DNA of 60,664 nt from Bacteroidales bacterium. GTDB taxonomy: Bacteria; Bacteroidota; Bacteroidia; Bacteroidales; WCHB1-69. Shown here in pieces: positions 15,565-26,400 of this stretch. Every line of letters starts with the position of its first letter. The first letter of the stretch is position 1. The stretch spans positions 1 through 60,664 of the forward strand of contig JAFZKY010000031.1 in the NCBI GenBank assembly GCA_017551725.1, given 5' to 3'. The translations under genes and the position numbers were made by a program. Under the pieces are notes generated by a model. That model was not told where the DNA came from and did not search any database. It saw nothing but the letters and a program-made list of their open reading frames with translations.

Positions 15565-16209
15565 TTATTTCATGCGGTTTTTGACGGCTTTGAGGTCGGA
15601 TTCGATTTTGCGGATCTCCTCCTCGTTGGCTTTGTGCTTTTTGTCGATCTCGGCAGAATCTTTCTGGAGTTTTTCAATCTGTTTGTTGATCTTGTCCTGA
15701 TCCTTTTCGAGGCTTTTTTGCTCTTTGTTGAGTTTGTCCAGCTTTTCCTGCAGGGTGTTGGCCTGTTGTTGGAGGGAATATTCTTGGATGTAGGAGCCGA
15801 GGTCGTTCAGGAAGGCCTTGACGGCGGTGGCGGTCTCCGGGTTGTTCTCGCTGGTGATGGCGTTCAGGTTTCCAGAACTGACGATGAAGGAGAGCAATGC
15901 GGTTTTGGCACCCTTCTTGCCGGTTTCTGTTACAGTGTAGTACAGGTCGTAGTTGGCGGAGCCGAACGGGGCGAAGGGCTGGTTGAGGTAGGCGCGGAAT
16001 TTGCCTTCCTTGGAGGCTTTCAGCCCATAGTTCTTCTCCATCCGGTCACGCAGGGCGGCATTGACCAGTTCCGCGTTGGCGGACGGAATGCTGAGTTCGT
16101 AGCCGGAGATTTTCTGTTTTCCGAATTTGATGGGTGATTCATGAACGTTCTGGGCTGACAGGGTGAAAATCAGTCCGAATACGACCAATAAAGAGAAGAT
16201 TTTTTTCAT
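15565..16209 (-). CDS. Secreted protein with C-terminal coiled coil, unknown function
   Basis: The 214-residue protein has a signal peptide MKKIFSLLVVFGLIFTLSAQ, a compact N-terminal domain of about 120 residues (GYELSIPSANAELVNAALRD; FRAYLNQPFAPFGSANYDLY), then about 80 residues of unbroken coiled coil rich in Lys, Glu and Gln (LQEKLDKLNKEQKSLEKDQD onward). No transmembrane segment follows. It is probably periplasmic, perhaps oligomeric. I do not recognise the family. It is divergent from dusB with a shared promoter region. Confidence 0.7.
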   Translation of the reverse strand: MKKIFSLLVVFGLIFTLSAQNVHESPIKFGKQKISGYELSIPSANAELVNAALRDRMEKNYGLKASKEGKFRAYLNQPFAPFGSANYDLYYTVTETGKKGAKTALLSFIVSSGNLNAITSENNPETATAVKAFLNDLGSYIQEYSLQQQANTLQEKLDKLNKEQKSLEKDQDKINKQIEKLQKDSAEIDKKHKANEEEIRKIESDLKAVKNRMK

Positions 16210-16273
16210 AGTAGTGTTTTTTTAATTGATGAATTAAGTTGAAATGAAATTGATGTCGTTTTGAAAACAGTTG

Positions 16274-16296
16274 CAAAAATAAAAAAATTATCTTTG
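16274..16296. promoter_or_regulatory. Divergent promoter pair
   Basis: A minus-strand TATTTTTG (16281-16274) faces the coiled-coil protein gene, and a plus-strand TATCTTTG (16289-16296) faces dusB. The two boxes are only 7 bp apart, so the transcription complexes should compete. Confidence 0.65.
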
Positions 16297-16304
16297 CCGA
16301 CCGT

Positions 16305-17276
16305 ATGATTTTGATAAAAGAATTGATTTCCAAAATGCCGTTCCCGTTATATCTCGCTCCAATGGAGGGAGTTACGGACCGTGCTTTCCGTTTGGCCTGC
16401 AAGGAGCAGGGGGCGGACGTTCTGATTTCGGAGTTCGTTTCCTCGGACGCGCTGTCGCGGGAGGTGGAGAAAAGCATCCGGAAGATGGCGTTTGACGAGC
16501 GGGAGCGTCCGTACGGCATCCAGATTTTCGGCCATGACGAGCTTTCGCTAGTGAAGGCCGCACATCTGGCCGAGGCAGCCGGTCCTGACTTTGTGGATAT
16601 CAATTGGGGTTGTCCGGTGAAGAAGGTGGTGAGCAAGGGGGCGGGGTCTGCCATCTTGCAGGATGTGCCGAAAATGGCTGCCTTGACGGCGGCGGTGGTC
16701 CGGGAGTTGCGGATTCCGGTTACGGTGAAGACGCGTTTAGGGTGGGATAGCACGTCCAAACCTATCGTGGAGGTGGCCGAGCGGATGCAAGATGTTGGAG
16801 TGCAGGCGATTGCTATCCACGGGCGCACGCGCGCGCAGATGTATGGGGGCGAGGCCGACTGGTCGCTGATTGGTGCTGTGAAACAGAATCCGCGCATGAC
16901 GATTCCGGTCATTGGCAACGGCGACATCAACAGTGCCGAGAAGGCTATCCTGTACCGCGACAGGTACGGGGTGGATGCGGTGATGATAGGTCGTTCGGCT
17001 ATTGGAAATCCGTGGATTTTCCGACAGGTGAAGGATGTTCTGGCCGGTCGGGAACCTTTTGTGCCAACTTACGAAGACAGGGTAGGGATGGTGATGCGCC
17101 AGCTTCATCAGACGGCGGAGGAGAAGGGCGAACGTCGCGCGGTGTTGGAAATGCGCAGCCAATATGCCGGATATTTCAAGGGGTTGGACCATTTCAAACC
17201 TGTGAGAATGAAGCTGATGTCGGCCACCTCCATTGCAGAGTGTGAGGACATTATGAGGTCGTATCAGGCCGGTTGA
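16305..17276 (+). CDS. dusB: tRNA-dihydrouridine synthase (DusB-like)
   Basis: This 323-residue enzyme has an FMN-binding TIM barrel beginning YLAPMEGVTDRAFRLACKEQ, the catalytic motif DINWGCPVKKV with Cys103, and phosphate-binding IGNGDI and GRSAIGNPW, followed by a helical RNA-binding domain. It reduces uridine to dihydrouridine in tRNA D-loops. The assignment within Dus families (DusB versus others) rests on overall resemblance. An internal ATG at 16335 could also start translation. Confidence 0.9.
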   Translation: MILIKELISKMPFPLYLAPMEGVTDRAFRLACKEQGADVLISEFVSSDALSREVEKSIRKMAFDERERPYGIQIFGHDELSLVKAAHLAEAAGPDFVDINWGCPVKKVVSKGAGSAILQDVPKMAALTAAVVRELRIPVTVKTRLGWDSTSKPIVEVAERMQDVGVQAIAIHGRTRAQMYGGEADWSLIGAVKQNPRMTIPVIGNGDINSAEKAILYRDRYGVDAVMIGRSAIGNPWIFRQVKDVLAGREPFVPTYEDRVGMVMRQLHQTAEEKGERRAVLEMRSQYAGYFKGLDHFKPVRMKLMSATSIAECEDIMRSYQAG

Positions 17277-17317
17277 AAAAATCTTTTCCAAACCGTTGTT
17301 TTTTCAATAAAAAAGTG

Positions 17318-17325
17318 TATTTTTG
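17318..17325 (+). promoter_or_regulatory. -7 box of the giant surface protein gene
   Basis: TATTTTTG lies 75 bp before the ATG, with a weak TTGT about 18 bp further upstream. The leader is AT-rich. Confidence 0.6.
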
Positions 17326-17400
17326 TCGGCTTATTGTATAATGTGTATTATTATATACTAAGTTGCTTTTTTTATTGCTAATTAAAAACACCTAATAAAA

Positions 17401-20400
17401 ATGAAAAAGATTTTCGCTGCTATCATCACCTTCATGTTGCCGTTCTTATTGTTCGCTCAACCGATGGACACGGCAAACGTTTATTTTGAGAATTTTGATG
17501 GAGCCAATCCTAAGGTGACAACGACCAACATTTTCGATGCGACGTTGGGAGACTGGAAAACCGACAACACCTTGAAGGTGTCAGCGCCAAACTCTTACCA
17601 TTCGCCGGTGTATAACCGATCGGGTGCGTCAACGGTATATTTGTCCACCATAGATCTGACCAACACTCCCATCACGGATGTGGTTCGGAAGTTCTATCTT
17701 GAGTTTGACCATATTTGCAAGGTGGACAAGTTGGATGAGGCGTACATTTACTACAGCAAGGCTACTGGACTTGACTGGACTGGAGAGCCGAGCTGGGGCT
17801 ATCCGCAGAAGTTGACTTTTACGCAGACCAGTCCTTGTTATCTGTCAGCGGGTACCATGAATCCGGGAGGTACGGTGAACCCGGGCGCAACGGATTTCAC
17901 ACAGGCGGGTCTTGGATCGGGTCAGTTTGCGGCGAGCTGGTATCCCAGTGGAACTGGCAACTGGCAGCCCAACACCCTGAACGCAAACCCGGCGGCCAAC
18001 TGGTGGCGGCATGAGAAATTCGACCTTAGCTCTTTCTTGCTTGATGGTACGACGAAATATGTGAGATTGGAGTTCCGTGTGAATAAGTCTTCCCCTTCCA
18101 CCAGTAATACGGAGCAGTGCAAGGGTTGGTATTTGGACAACATAAATGTGGTTCTGTCCAACTGTGAGTTGATTCCGCCGAAAATTACGTTGACCTCTCC
18201 CATTTACTACAATTTGGGTGTGAACTCGCCGACAACCTCGCCGTATTATTTCACTAATAATATCGGACCCTATACAATTCATGCCACATTGACGGATAAT
18301 GACACGGTGGACTTGTCCAAGCTTCAGTTCACCTATCAGATATGTCCGTTCCAGGCTGCTGCCGGTCCGGTGGTGACAGTGCAGAACACCATTACTCAAA
18401 ATACATTTTCCACATCTGGTAACACGGTGAAGGCCGAGTGGGTGGTGCCGACCATTTGTTATAAGGATACCATCCGTTACCATATTTATATGGAAGACGT
18501 GCATGGCAGTCGTGACAGAATAGACACTTTCCTGGTGGCTCACCACAATTATTCGAATATCCAGAATAACGACTGTCACCTTGACAGTTTGGACAAGGGC
18601 ACATGGCCGCACTGTTTCATCACGGGTACTGCCCATCCTGTGAAACTCTATTTCAAAAACCGAAGTGATGCTGACCACTCCATCCAGACGGGAAGCAGTT
18701 ATCAGACGGCTCTTACCGTGGGCCTCGAGGTCCGGAATGAGGCCGGTCAGGTGACGCATAACTCCACTCACAGCTGGTCCGGATCTCTCTGTTTTGACGA
18801 GCGCGACACGTTGAACCTTGGCACGTTCGTTCCCACGCACGGATGGAATCATATCAAAGTGTTTGTGAAAACCCGTAACGGGGCGGTGGACGGCAACCAC
18901 GCAAACGACACGTTGAAAATTGACTGGTATTCATGTGACAGCCTTTTGAGTGGTGATTATACAGTGGGTGGCTCCAATCCGGATTTCGTCTCCATTCAGG
19001 ATGTGAAGAATAATCTTGAATACTGCGGATTGGGTGGCCCTGTGCGTTTCCACCTCCGTCCAGGCACATACCAAGATCTATATTTCAGCCATAAATATAT
19101 CGGACAGTCGGATGTGAACACCATTTCCTTTATTGGTGACAATCGTGACAATGTCACTGTCGTTGCCAATGTGCCTGACACTTCCGCTACGATTTACCAG
19201 GGTGCATTGACCATGATCAATGTGGAGAATTTGCATTTCCAGAACATGACGTTCCAGGGTCGTCAGCAGGCCGCTTCCCGTGCTGTGGTGTTGCGTGGAA
19301 ACGGAAGCCGTGACATTATCTTTGACAACTGTAAATTTATGGTCTATCCGACTAACACGACGGCCACCACGAGTTATGCCGTGGGGCGTGAGACTTCGGC
19401 TACGACTACGCCTGATACGGTGATTCTCCGTAATTGTATTATGGAAGGCGGTAATTTCGGCGTGTATTATGTGGGCAACACCCAATCCGGCAACAACCGT
19501 CGTCAAAACAGCTTGACCGTTGAGAATTGCCGTATCAAATCTTGCTACAGGGGTATTTATTCCAAGTACTCCATGCCGTTGGTGGTCCGTAACAACCATA
19601 TCACCCAGTATCCGATGGGAAGCCATCAGGAGTTCAGCGGTGTGTATGTTGAAAACATCGTTTCTGCCGATATTGACGGCAATACCGTGGACAGTGTGTT
19701 CAATGCCGAGTATGGTATTAGTGTCAAGAATTTGACCACGAAGGATTATTTCATCCGAAACAACCATGTGAAAGTGGGGGATTCCAAGTTTGGCATTTAT
19801 ATTGGTAGCAGTTCCGCCACGTCTGTTGACACGGGTTTCATCTACAACAACGAGGTGATCCTGTATCCTGTGACGGAAGGTACGGCATGTGCTATGCAGT
19901 TGGATAACTCCAACAGCCTTAAACTGGCTCATAACAGTTTGTATGTGAAATCGGATGCGCCGTATAGCAACACGGCTGCGTTGCATATTAAGAATACGAC
20001 CAGCAACAACATCACTTTTTTGAATAACAATGTGCTGATTAACGAATGTAACAGCAGTGACAATACCAACTATGCACTTAACTTGAATGGCACTTCCAAG
20101 GTGATAGGTGGATACAACGACCTCTATTCGCAGTCATCGGCGATTGCTTATACGACGGTTGTCCGTAATAGCATTGCAGAATTTGAGAATGCGATGCCCA
20201 ACTGTACGAACAACATTTCGGTGCTTCCGCCGATGGCGAATGCCACGAACAGTTTGCTTCCTACCGACTTTACGGGCATGGAATGTCGTCGGATGCCGCT
20301 GGTGATGCAAGATATCCGTAATCAGCAGCGTTCTGCGCTGACGTATATGGGTGCGTATGCGAACCAAATTGCGGCTACGGATGCTTCTGTCGTGGCCTTG

Positions 20401-23400
20401 CTGGTACCCGCTCTCGGCGATTGTCCGCAAAACACGTATAATATCACAGTCTCTGTTGCCAACAAAGGTTCGGAAGTTTTGAATTTCGCCAATCATAACG
20501 CTACCATCACAGTCCATTCGGATTCTTTGAATCTGACACAGACCAAGAGTGTTACTAGCGGAACGGTTCCTGTGTTGGGTGCTTCGTCTCAGGTGGTGGC
20601 TAACAATGTCGCTATCCCGGTGAATCAGATGGTGGATTTGACTTTTGTCATTCGCACGGCTGGTGACAATAACTATATAAATGATACGATGCGGACCTCC
20701 TTCATCATGGAGGCGGCTCGTCCAGACTATGAAGAGGATTTCAGTTCCGGCACGAAGCAGACGTGGACCATCTCTCAGTTGTCCGGTGCCGGCAACTGGA
20801 CGTTTATTGATGGTACGGGAATCAATCCTGTCATTGCGCCGGTGTATGGTACTGGACGTCTCTATTTCAATTCCAAGACCTTCTCTGCACAGACACGCTC
20901 GCGTGCAGTGATGCCAGTGGTGCAGCTTTCTTCCTCCATCAACCCCATTTTGGAGATGTGGGTGGCACATGACAACACTTCCAACAAACCCAAGGAAGGT
21001 GTGGTTGTCAAGGTCTCCACCAATGGAGGACTCACCTATACGGCACTTCGTCGCCTCAATCCGGACGGCACTCCTAGCACGAGCCTGGCAGATACGCTTA
21101 TCAAGCGTTATGATGCCTCTTATTCCACTCCCGGTTGGGCGTTATATACATTCGATTTGAGTAATTATGTAAGTGCCGGTTGTATCTATATTGCTTTTGA
21201 CGGATATGCTCAACAGGGCAATAACATAAACATTGACCGTATCCGTTTGAGAAACTTGTACAACAATGACGTGGCCGTAACGCAGATCTATTCCCAGGGC
21301 GAAACCCCGACAAAATACGCTATGCGTGATGTTTATGGCGCGCTGGTTCGCAACGAGGGCCGTCAATCACAGTCAAACGTCGATGTCTATCTTACGGTGA
21401 CGGGTGCTGCTGAAACGTACCGCGACACGGTTACGATACCGACATTGGGCAATAACCAGCAGACGTTGGTAACGTTCCCGGATCATGAAATGCAGGTGAA
21501 TGAGGTGAAGAATGTTGAAATCCGTTCCCGCAACGACCAGAACAATTCGAACAATGCTTTGAACTGGCGTATGGTGACCAACAACAATACGGCCAATTAT
21601 GCCGACACCACTTCCACGGTGATGAAGACGGGTGACTATAGCACGGTTATTCGTCCTTGTGTGCGTTACAAGACCAATGAGGAATTGGTTGTGACAGATG
21701 TGAAATATTTTTATAATCAAAGTTATATCACGAACAGGGATAGAGGTTTCAAGGCCTTTGTGTCCAATGCTGCCGGTCAGATTGTTGCCACTTCTGATGT
21801 TATTTCCTTCGATTCGCTTCAGCAGGGTGCATGGAACATCTTGCCGATTCGTAACTTTGCTCTGACCAATATGACGGGAGAGTTTTATGTGGGCTTGGAG
21901 ATGACTGCCAATGGCGACTACCTCACCTACCAGGTGGAAACTCCGTTGCGTGATTCCACATTCTACTATTTGGAGAATAACGGGACCTATACACCGCAGT
22001 CAGTAGGTCGTTTCATGATTGGTGCTGTGGTGGATACACCGCACGTTCATGACTTCGCAATTTTGGACATGACGAATCCAACTTCACGGTGCGACCTCGG
22101 GCACGAGCATATTACGCTGACTGTCACCAATAACGGTAGTCAGGCTATTCTGCCAGGCACCCAGCTGCACTATCGTATCAACAATCTCCCTGTCGTGACC
22201 GAAACGATGACAGACACGTTGGGTAGCCATGAGACGAAGTCTTTCGTATTTAACACGATTTATGATTTTACCAATCATCAAATAAATATAGATGATAATT
22301 ATAATATTATTGTATGGGTGTCTAAAGACAGTCGTGACCGTCTTCAGTATAACGACACCCTTCGCCAGATGGTGGTTTCAAAAGGTAAGTCTGCAATGCC
22401 GATTGCGGCTGACACGGTGAACATCTCATACTACACATCTGGGACGCTGACGGCCAGTCTGCCGCCTTCCATCCAGCAGGGCGTTTTGGCGTGGTACAAC
22501 AGCAGTGGCTATGAGCAGTGGAATTTCCTTACGTATGCATCGTCCTTGCAAACACCTGTGATTTTCTTTGATACGACATTTTTTGTGACTGCTAATCCGG
22601 GTTATGTTTATGATAAGATAATAGGTACCGGCAAGGGAACCTCCACATCACCGACCACGATTAATCAGGAAGACAAACCATTTGTCTTTGGATCAGGTTA
22701 TTCTCGTGGACGTATGATCTACACACAGAATGACATCGGCCAGTATGGCCCTGTGGCTAGGATCGGTTTCTATGTTACGACTAAGGCCACTGGTGAAAAT
22801 GGTATCCCAATCAAGTTGTATCTAAAGGAAACACCGTTAAATACGTTGCCGAACGATGCGTATGATTGGAATAATGAAATACTGGATGCTACTTTGGTGT
22901 TGGATGATATGGTCTTCTTCGGAGATACGGGCTGGTATTATTTCAATCTTCCCACACCGTTCAATTACACTACGGGTAACCTGATGTTGCTGACGGAAAC
23001 AAACTGTAACGATTATTGCAATTCGTGCAACAACTGTGGTGCTGCTGTTTCCGGAACGACGGTTTATCCTAAATTCCAGGCTACGGCAGTGAGCGGGTGT
23101 GTTCAATACAAGAATGCAAATGTAACCGCTATGACCGGCACTTGGGGAACTGCCTATGGCAAACGTCTGAATCTCGCCATCCGCATCGCCGACTTGCAGT
23201 GCGGAAGTGAGAAGCATCAGATTTATGTGCATGTGCCGGACATTCCGATTTATGATGTGGAGACTATCAGTTTGGATTATCCGCAGGTGTCGCAGACGAC
23301 GCCGTATCCTTCTCATTGTGCCTTGTATGATGAGCATATACGGGTGACGTTGAAAAACAATTTGAATGTGCCTATTCCGGCAAACAAAGTGGTGGTTCAT

Positions 23401-26400
23401 GCTCGTTTCAATAATCAGGAGATCACGCATCTGATTACGGAACCGTTCGGATCCGAAGAGGTGAAGACAGTAGTCTTTGACACCACGTTCGACTTTGCTA
23501 CACACAATCACGCTGATGTAACGTATAACTGTGTGGTTTACACGGATATGCCTACTGAGAGCATAGTTTATAGGGGTAATGACACCATTCGCGGGACGTT
23601 CATTTCCAAGCGCACGGCGCAATTCCCGCGCAACCCGATTGTTTATCAGGGCAATTATACAGAGACATTTACCGTATTGCAACCGGCAGATCGTCCAGTG
23701 TTGGCCAACGGCAACACCGAAATCACCCAGTGGCGATACTATGCCGACTCGCTCACGGCGACGGCGTTGACCCCACTGCCGACCACGGCCAATCCCACCT
23801 ACACGACCGGGCCGCTTTATGATACGGTGGTGGTATGGGTTGAAGCCAAGACGCAGACGAGCAACTGTATGACTCGCCGCACACCGATCTATATCAATGT
23901 GCAAGTGCCTCAGTATGACTTGGAAACCCGGTATTTGATTTCCCCGAAGTCGTTCCAGTGCGGTATCTCTGCCAATCAGCCGGTAGTGGTGAGCGTTCGT
24001 AATACAGACACGACATCCTCTTCCGTCATTCCGACCAACACATTCAATGTGACGGGCCGTTTCGTGGACGGTGCATACGTTGTGACGGACACCAAGCCGT
24101 TGACCACACCTGTTCCGCATCTGGATACGGCTACTGTGACGCTGAATCTTTCCAACATGAGCTCCACGACGGCTAACCGTTCATACAATTATACAATTTA
24201 TTCCAAGCCTATCAACAACAATATGTGGGTGTATAAGGGTAATGACACCATTACCGGGATGTTGTATGTGCCGGCCAATCCGGTGGCCCCGCAGCCATTG
24301 ACGTATAATGTTGCATACGGTAACACACAGACGGTGTCACCGACAGGCATGAGTTTCTATTATTTCTATCATAATCAAAACGATGCTGTTCCGTTTGCTC
24401 AGGGAACCAGTTATACAACCGATCCTATTTTCTCTTCCCAGACGCTCTACTACAGCGGACGTATTGAAAGTGCTGGTTTCAAAAAGACGATAACTGCCGG
24501 AACAGGCAATACCACAAATTCGGCTCCGTTCAATATGCTTTCCACTCGTGGCAAGTCGTATGCTCAGATTCTTTATACGAAGGATGATATCGGCGGAGTG
24601 AGCGGTACGATAGATTCGATTTATGTGAAAGTGAATACGGCCAACACCACAGGCATTGGCATCCCGATTCGCATGTGGTTAGCCAATGTGGCAGACCAGC
24701 CTGCTTTGACAACTGCCCCCACCTTGACAACGTGGACGACACTGACCAACAATGCACAGTTGGTGTTCGATGGCGATATGGCCTTCGACCAGTTGGGATG
24801 GGTTGCCATTCCGGTGAATGGTCGTTTTGATTACAATGGTGGTGCCATTATGATGTATGTGGAGCATGATTGTGGTGACAACAGTTGTGTGACGAACTTG
24901 GGTATTTTGGAGCCGAAGTTTGCCAATACGGCGTATGCCAACAATAATAACCAACGTCGTATTTATCAATTGGCAGCGGCTACAGGAACGGCTTTCACAG
25001 GTGGCGGTAATCGCTGGTCCACGAAATTCCTGTTCAACTATACATGTTCGTCGCCGAAGAGCCCCATCACGATCAACACCACCGTGCCGCAGCATGATGT
25101 GGGTGTGATTGGCATTACTGCTCCCACTTCGCCGAATCAGTACACAGCCAATGAGCCTGTGACGATTATGGTCAAGAATTTCGGTTCGGCTGCTGCCTCC
25201 AACTTTGCTGTGTCGTATCGTTTGGGCAATGGCATGCCGGTGACAGAGACCTATACGGGCACGTTGGCTGCGGGTGCCACGGGCACGAGGACGTTTACTG
25301 CCCAGGCAGACCTTACGAGTGCTTATATGGAGATGCCGTTCTGCGCTTATACAGGTTTGAATAATGATGCTCTGCATGCTAACGACACTTTCTGTATGAC
25401 GCTGAACGTGGGTGATCCTTGTATCTCGCGTTCCAATATTGCCACAGGTTTGGATATTTCCAATGTGACGGTTTCCACCATCAACAATGGCCAGGGTACA
25501 CCGTTTACCAATTATACGGCTGAGGGTGATGGTATGTACACTGATTATACCTCAACGGTGCCGGCTGCCGAACTTATCCAGGGCCAAACCTATCCGATGT
25601 CGATCACGCACTCATTTACCACCGCTACTGCCTCCGGAACCATCTATAAGACGCTTTACATTGATTGGAACAGGAATGGTGTTTTTGAAACAGGTGAAAA
25701 GGTGAAGACATTGGGTCCTATCGCCAGTACAGCTGCCAATGCCACTACGCAGTTTACATTTGACATTCCTTCAACAGCATCTTTAGGCTTGACTCGAATG
25801 AGAGTGATATGTGTGGCGGCTAATTATACGAATGGATGTGGTATTTATTCCTATGCTGGTGAGACGGAGGATTATGCTGTAACCATTGTCCCGCCGAAGC
25901 CGAAGGATTTGGGTATATCTCAAATCATCCATCCTGTCGGCAATGTATGTGTGGATACTGCGGCTACGGTGAAAGTGCTTTTGAAGAACTTTGGTTCGGA
26001 AACACAGTACTTCACGCCAGGCAACGCCGCTACTGTCACTGTCACGTTTACAGGTGCCAATGCCGGAACCTATACTACTACGGTTGCGGCAGGATCGGTG
26101 GCCTCCAACAATACGTACACCGTCACTATACCGCACGTGAATATCAGTTCTCTTGGTGCTTTCAATGTTACGGCATCCGTGAGTTATCCAGGAGATATGT
26201 TTGCGTTGAATGATGCCACAACGGCTGCAGCCAATACCAATGTCTTGGGTCCCATTGTGTCGAATATCAACGAGTTCGAGGATAACTTCGACATGAATAC
26301 GGGTACAACGGATTTGCACTTCGATTATTCCAGATGGCTTGTACCTACGGGATCAGACACGGCAAACTATATCTGGGTGATTAACTCTAAGAACAGTCCG

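Noticed and set aside
22837-24120. Long antisense frame of 427 codons inside the giant surface protein gene
   Set aside because: Arg/His/Ile-rich translation without motifs; explained by the sense gene's codon use.
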